Notes under the pieces: model-generated
Databases searched by the model: none
Told to the model about the DNA's origin: nothing
Seen by the model: the letters and a program-made list of their open reading frames with translations, nothing else
Position numbers and translations under genes: made by a program
Assembly: GCA_934394985.1 (NCBI GenBank)
Contig: CAKRRF010000006.1
Location: forward strand, 1 to 64,000
DNA from: an uncultured Marvinbryantia sp.
GTDB taxonomy: Bacteria > Bacillota > Clostridia > Lachnospirales > Lachnospiraceae
Length of the DNA stretch: 64,000 bases
Reading direction: 5' to 3'
Shown here: piece by piece, positions 61,575 to 64,000 of the stretch
Numbering within the stretch: position 1 is the stretch's first letter
Layout: every line of letters begins with the position of its first letter

Positions 61575-64000
61575 AATACATCATCATACAGGCTATCTTG
61601 CAGGCTTTCTGTTTCTGCTGGTTATCATGATCAGCGGGCAGAAAGCCTGTGCTGCTGTTACGGAAGGAGAACCGGGAAAAACCTACAGCGGCAAATATGT
61701 GGTAATTGTAAATACGAGTGAACCAGAGGGAACGATGCTTGCGGATTCTTCACTGTCCACGCTGGAACAGAGTACCGTTGGACAGGCAGCAGGTTCAGGT
61801 CTGACAGTTTATGAGACAGGCAGCAGGCGTGTTTTTTATACCTATTCCGGTTATAAAACATTTACCTGCATTGGAGCAGGAGAACATTGTTATATCTGGA
61901 TGGAGGACGGCCTGAAAGCAGCTTATGATACAGCGGGAAAAACCAGTACAATTGCTGCAGATATGGCACAGACTTATGAAAAAGGTGCGTATGAGACTCT
62001 AAATGAGCTCAGTGGTGGGGCGATCCCATGCAGAGATGGAAGCAGAAAGCTGTCGATCGTACTGGAGCAAATCTCCGGTGCAAGTGGTGTATATATGGGA
62101 AAAGGCAATGAGCCGGATATTACGGCCATACATATCAATACGCCGAATCCGGGAACCTATGTGCAGGGCGGTATGCGTACGATGAATGGATTGCTGGTGC
62201 ACGAAGGACAGCATGCGCTGTTTGAACAGCTGACTTCCTATGATTACAGACAGAATTATATGGGAATTAATGAAGCGTTTTCAGTGGCGGCGATGGAGTA
62301 TGCCTGGGGAAATGGTGTCAGCAGCAACTGGCTGGATTATATTGCCGGGAATAATGCGATAAGAAATGGTTCTTCCGTGCTGTATCAGACCTATCGCAAT
62401 CAGACTGCACAGGACTACAGCCTGCCGTATCTGTTTGTGCGGTATCTGATTAATCGAAAATGCAGCGGATATGATCCGGTTTCATTTTTTAGAGCAGCGT
62501 ATCAGGTACAAGCATCTTATAAATCAGCAGGAACCTATTTACAGGCAGTGATGGGAAACAATGTCAGGTTTGCAGATCTGATAACCGATTTTTATACTGC
62601 GATAGCAGCGAATGAAGCGACCGGAAAATATGGATTTGAAGGAGATGCAGTGGTGCAGAGTGCATTAAATCATTATCCATATTATGAGGGGGATGATGCG
62701 ACGCTTCCTGAGCCGACGGGCGGGATGATTCTGCAGCTTGGAGAGAACGAAACATTTACAGTTCCGACAGACAGCGGGGAAAATATCCACTATCGTATTG
62801 TGAGAGAAAAAAACAATACATTCCATCTGGCAGCCGGAAAGGGAACGGCAGATGATCCTTATCAGATCACATCAGTAAAAGACTGGAATCTGATAGCTGC
62901 TCAGCCTGGAGCACATTATAAGCTGATGAGAGATTTGAATTTTACCGGTCATTCATTTATCACAATCGGCACATTTTCAGGAGAACTGGATGGAAATGGA
63001 CATATGCTAAGTGGTATATCACATGCTCTCTGTGCGGTGAATCAGGGTACCATCCGCAATCTGACTGTGAATGCAGCTATGACAGGAATCGCAAATAATT
63101 CTTATGGAATAGTGGTTCAGAATAATCGTGGAACCATAGATCACTGTATGGTGATCGGCAGTATCAAGGCTATTTTGTATGGACAGTATACAATGGTCGG
63201 AACACATACCGGTGCGATTGCAGGAGAAAATGAAGAAGCCGGGATCATTCAGTACTGTACGGTGATGGCAGATATGGAACTGGAAGCTTCTGCCCTGCAG
63301 TCCAGAAATGGTGGGATCGCCGGTGAAAACAGAGGAATCATAGCAAACAGTTGTTTTAAAGGGCGCCTGACCGTAAATCAGTCAGAAAAAGATGCAGTGG
63401 TCTGCGCAGGTGGAATCGCCGGGGAGACCGGCGTGAATGGCGGTATAGGCGGCAGTATTAAGCAATGTCTGAATGCCGGAGAAATCACTGTAAATGGTGG
63501 AACAGCACAGGCAGGGCAGATCTGTGGAACGAAAAAGCGTGCATATCTGGCAAATTGTTACGGAAAGAAGAACGGTCTTTCTCTGTTTGGATCTGATACA
63601 GAAGATGCCAAGCAGACAACCAGTAAAAAGCTGACAGATGAGGAATGGACGAAAAGTGATTCTTTTGAAGGACTGGATTTTCAGACAGGATGGCAAATGG
63701 GAAACAACGGACCGGAAATGAGCGGAAGCGAAAATCTTATCAGACTGGAAATAACAGATCAGCCTGCTTTCTGCTATGTGGGAGAAGTACTTACGGATGT
63801 CAATGGTCAGCTGGGATATTTGCTTGTGAATGAACAGACAAAAGTAAAAATTACCAATGACATGGTAACAGAGACGGACAATGCTGTCGCAGGATACAGA
63901 CAGATAGTTGTGAAGTATATGGGGAAGACCTTGTCTTATATGATACAGGTGAAAAAACCGGTGACAGTGAACAGCCTGAGAGTACTTAGGAATCCTCAGA
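61540..64000 (+). CDS. exported metallopeptidase with GLUG-like repeats, 3' partial
   Basis: The frame starts at ATG 61540, inside rlmB, 9 bases after GGGGG, and is open to the end of the window (820 codons). It has a signal peptide (LAGFLFLLVIMISGQKACAA). A zinc motif HEGQH is at residues 221-225, followed by NEAFSVAAMEY with Glu245 as a possible third ligand, a gluzincin-like layout as in M30 peptidases. From about residue 430 the chain turns to a repeated GIAGENRGII-like pattern (GLUG-type repeats, with GELDGNGHMLSGI and TGAIAGENEEAG). It is a secreted protease candidate with an adhesive or beta-helical part. The C-terminus and any anchor are outside the window. Confidence 0.82.
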   Translation, partial: MKLCVRDLAKNRIHHHTGYLAGFLFLLVIMISGQKACAAVTEGEPGKTYSGKYVVIVNTSEPEGTMLADSSLSTLEQSTVGQAAGSGLTVYETGSRRVFYTYSGYKTFTCIGAGEHCYIWMEDGLKAAYDTAGKTSTIAADMAQTYEKGAYETLNELSGGAIPCRDGSRKLSIVLEQISGASGVYMGKGNEPDITAIHINTPNPGTYVQGGMRTMNGLLVHEGQHALFEQLTSYDYRQNYMGINEAFSVAAMEYAWGNGVSSNWLDYIAGNNAIRNGSSVLYQTYRNQTAQDYSLPYLFVRYLINRKCSGYDPVSFFRAAYQVQASYKSAGTYLQAVMGNNVRFADLITDFYTAIAANEATGKYGFEGDAVVQSALNHYPYYEGDDATLPEPTGGMILQLGENETFTVPTDSGENIHYRIVREKNNTFHLAAGKGTADDPYQITSVKDWNLIAAQPGAHYKLMRDLNFTGHSFITIGTFSGELDGNGHMLSGISHALCAVNQGTIRNLTVNAAMTGIANNSYGIVVQNNRGTIDHCMVIGSIKAILYGQYTMVGTHTGAIAGENEEAGIIQYCTVMADMELEASALQSRNGGIAGENRGIIANSCFKGRLTVNQSEKDAVVCAGGIAGETGVNGGIGGSIKQCLNAGEITVNGGTAQAGQICGTKKRAYLANCYGKKNGLSLFGSDTEDAKQTTSKKLTDEEWTKSDSFEGLDFQTGWQMGNNGPEMSGSENLIRLEITDQPAFCYVGEVLTDVNGQLGYLLVNEQTKVKITNDMVTETDNAVAGYRQIVVKYMGKTLSYMIQVKKPVTVNSLRVLRNPQ

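Overview
The window looks like a chromosomal segment of a Gram-positive gut anaerobe of the Lachnospiraceae (Blautia/Ruminococcus-like). The reasons are strong AGGAGG-type ribosome sites, TTGACA/TATAAT promoters with 17-base spacers, a tryptophan T-box, meso-diaminopimelate dehydrogenase for lysine, a YesMN-type arabinose regulon, cohesin/dockerin modules, and simple U-tract terminators. Genus-level placement is inference; no rRNA gene is present.

Layout. 1-10.7 kb: the tail of an ABC exporter, an Rrf2-type repressor divergent from an arylamine N-acetyltransferase, a membrane glycerophosphodiesterase, a Cof phosphatase, a three-gene MoxR ATPase/VWA module, and a redox/housekeeping run (cysteine hydrolase, flavin thioredoxin reductase-like protein, thioredoxin, HAD, DUF3783). 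10.7-12.8 kb: a cation diffusion facilitator behind a NiCo (cobalt/nickel) riboswitch whose terminator can be drawn base by base, then a HAD phosphatase. 12.8-19.5 kb: a tryptophan T-box leader flanked by two IS200/IS605-like hairpins, then trpEGDCBA with no trpF. 19.5-25.3 kb: a secreted protein, a YqeY protein, a URO-D family protein with a GPH symporter, and a MATE pump. 25.3-41.4 kb: a PucR regulator, araA, an FGGY kinase (araB role), araD, a YesN/YesM two-component pair and a YtfQ/YtfR/YtfT/YjfF-type furanose transporter with a second lipoprotein binding protein, closed by an XRE-type regulator. In this block the enzymes would convert L-arabinose to xylulose-5-phosphate and the two-component pair would control uptake.

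41.6-47.6 kb holds the most unusual gene: a 2007-residue exported mosaic with a papain-like N-terminal domain, SH3b, a ricin-like lectin, a C-type lectin, bacterial Ig-like domains, leucine-rich repeats, three cohesin-like modules and a dockerin, read divergently from the XRE regulator. 47.7-54 kb: ddh, two tRNA genes (Val-TAC, Met-CAT), and a five-gene ABC importer plus glycerophosphodiesterase operon that resembles the logic of ugpBAECQ with a different transporter family. 54-61.6 kb: metY convergent with luxS, a small acidic repeat lipoprotein, ispF with a Cys/Gly tail, a GNAT protein, a DUF1284 protein, then cysS-mrnC-rlmB. The window ends inside an exported HExxH metallopeptidase with GLUG-like repeats that starts inside rlmB and has no stop before base 64000.

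All calls come from reading the sequence and remembered family motifs. No database search or folding program was run.
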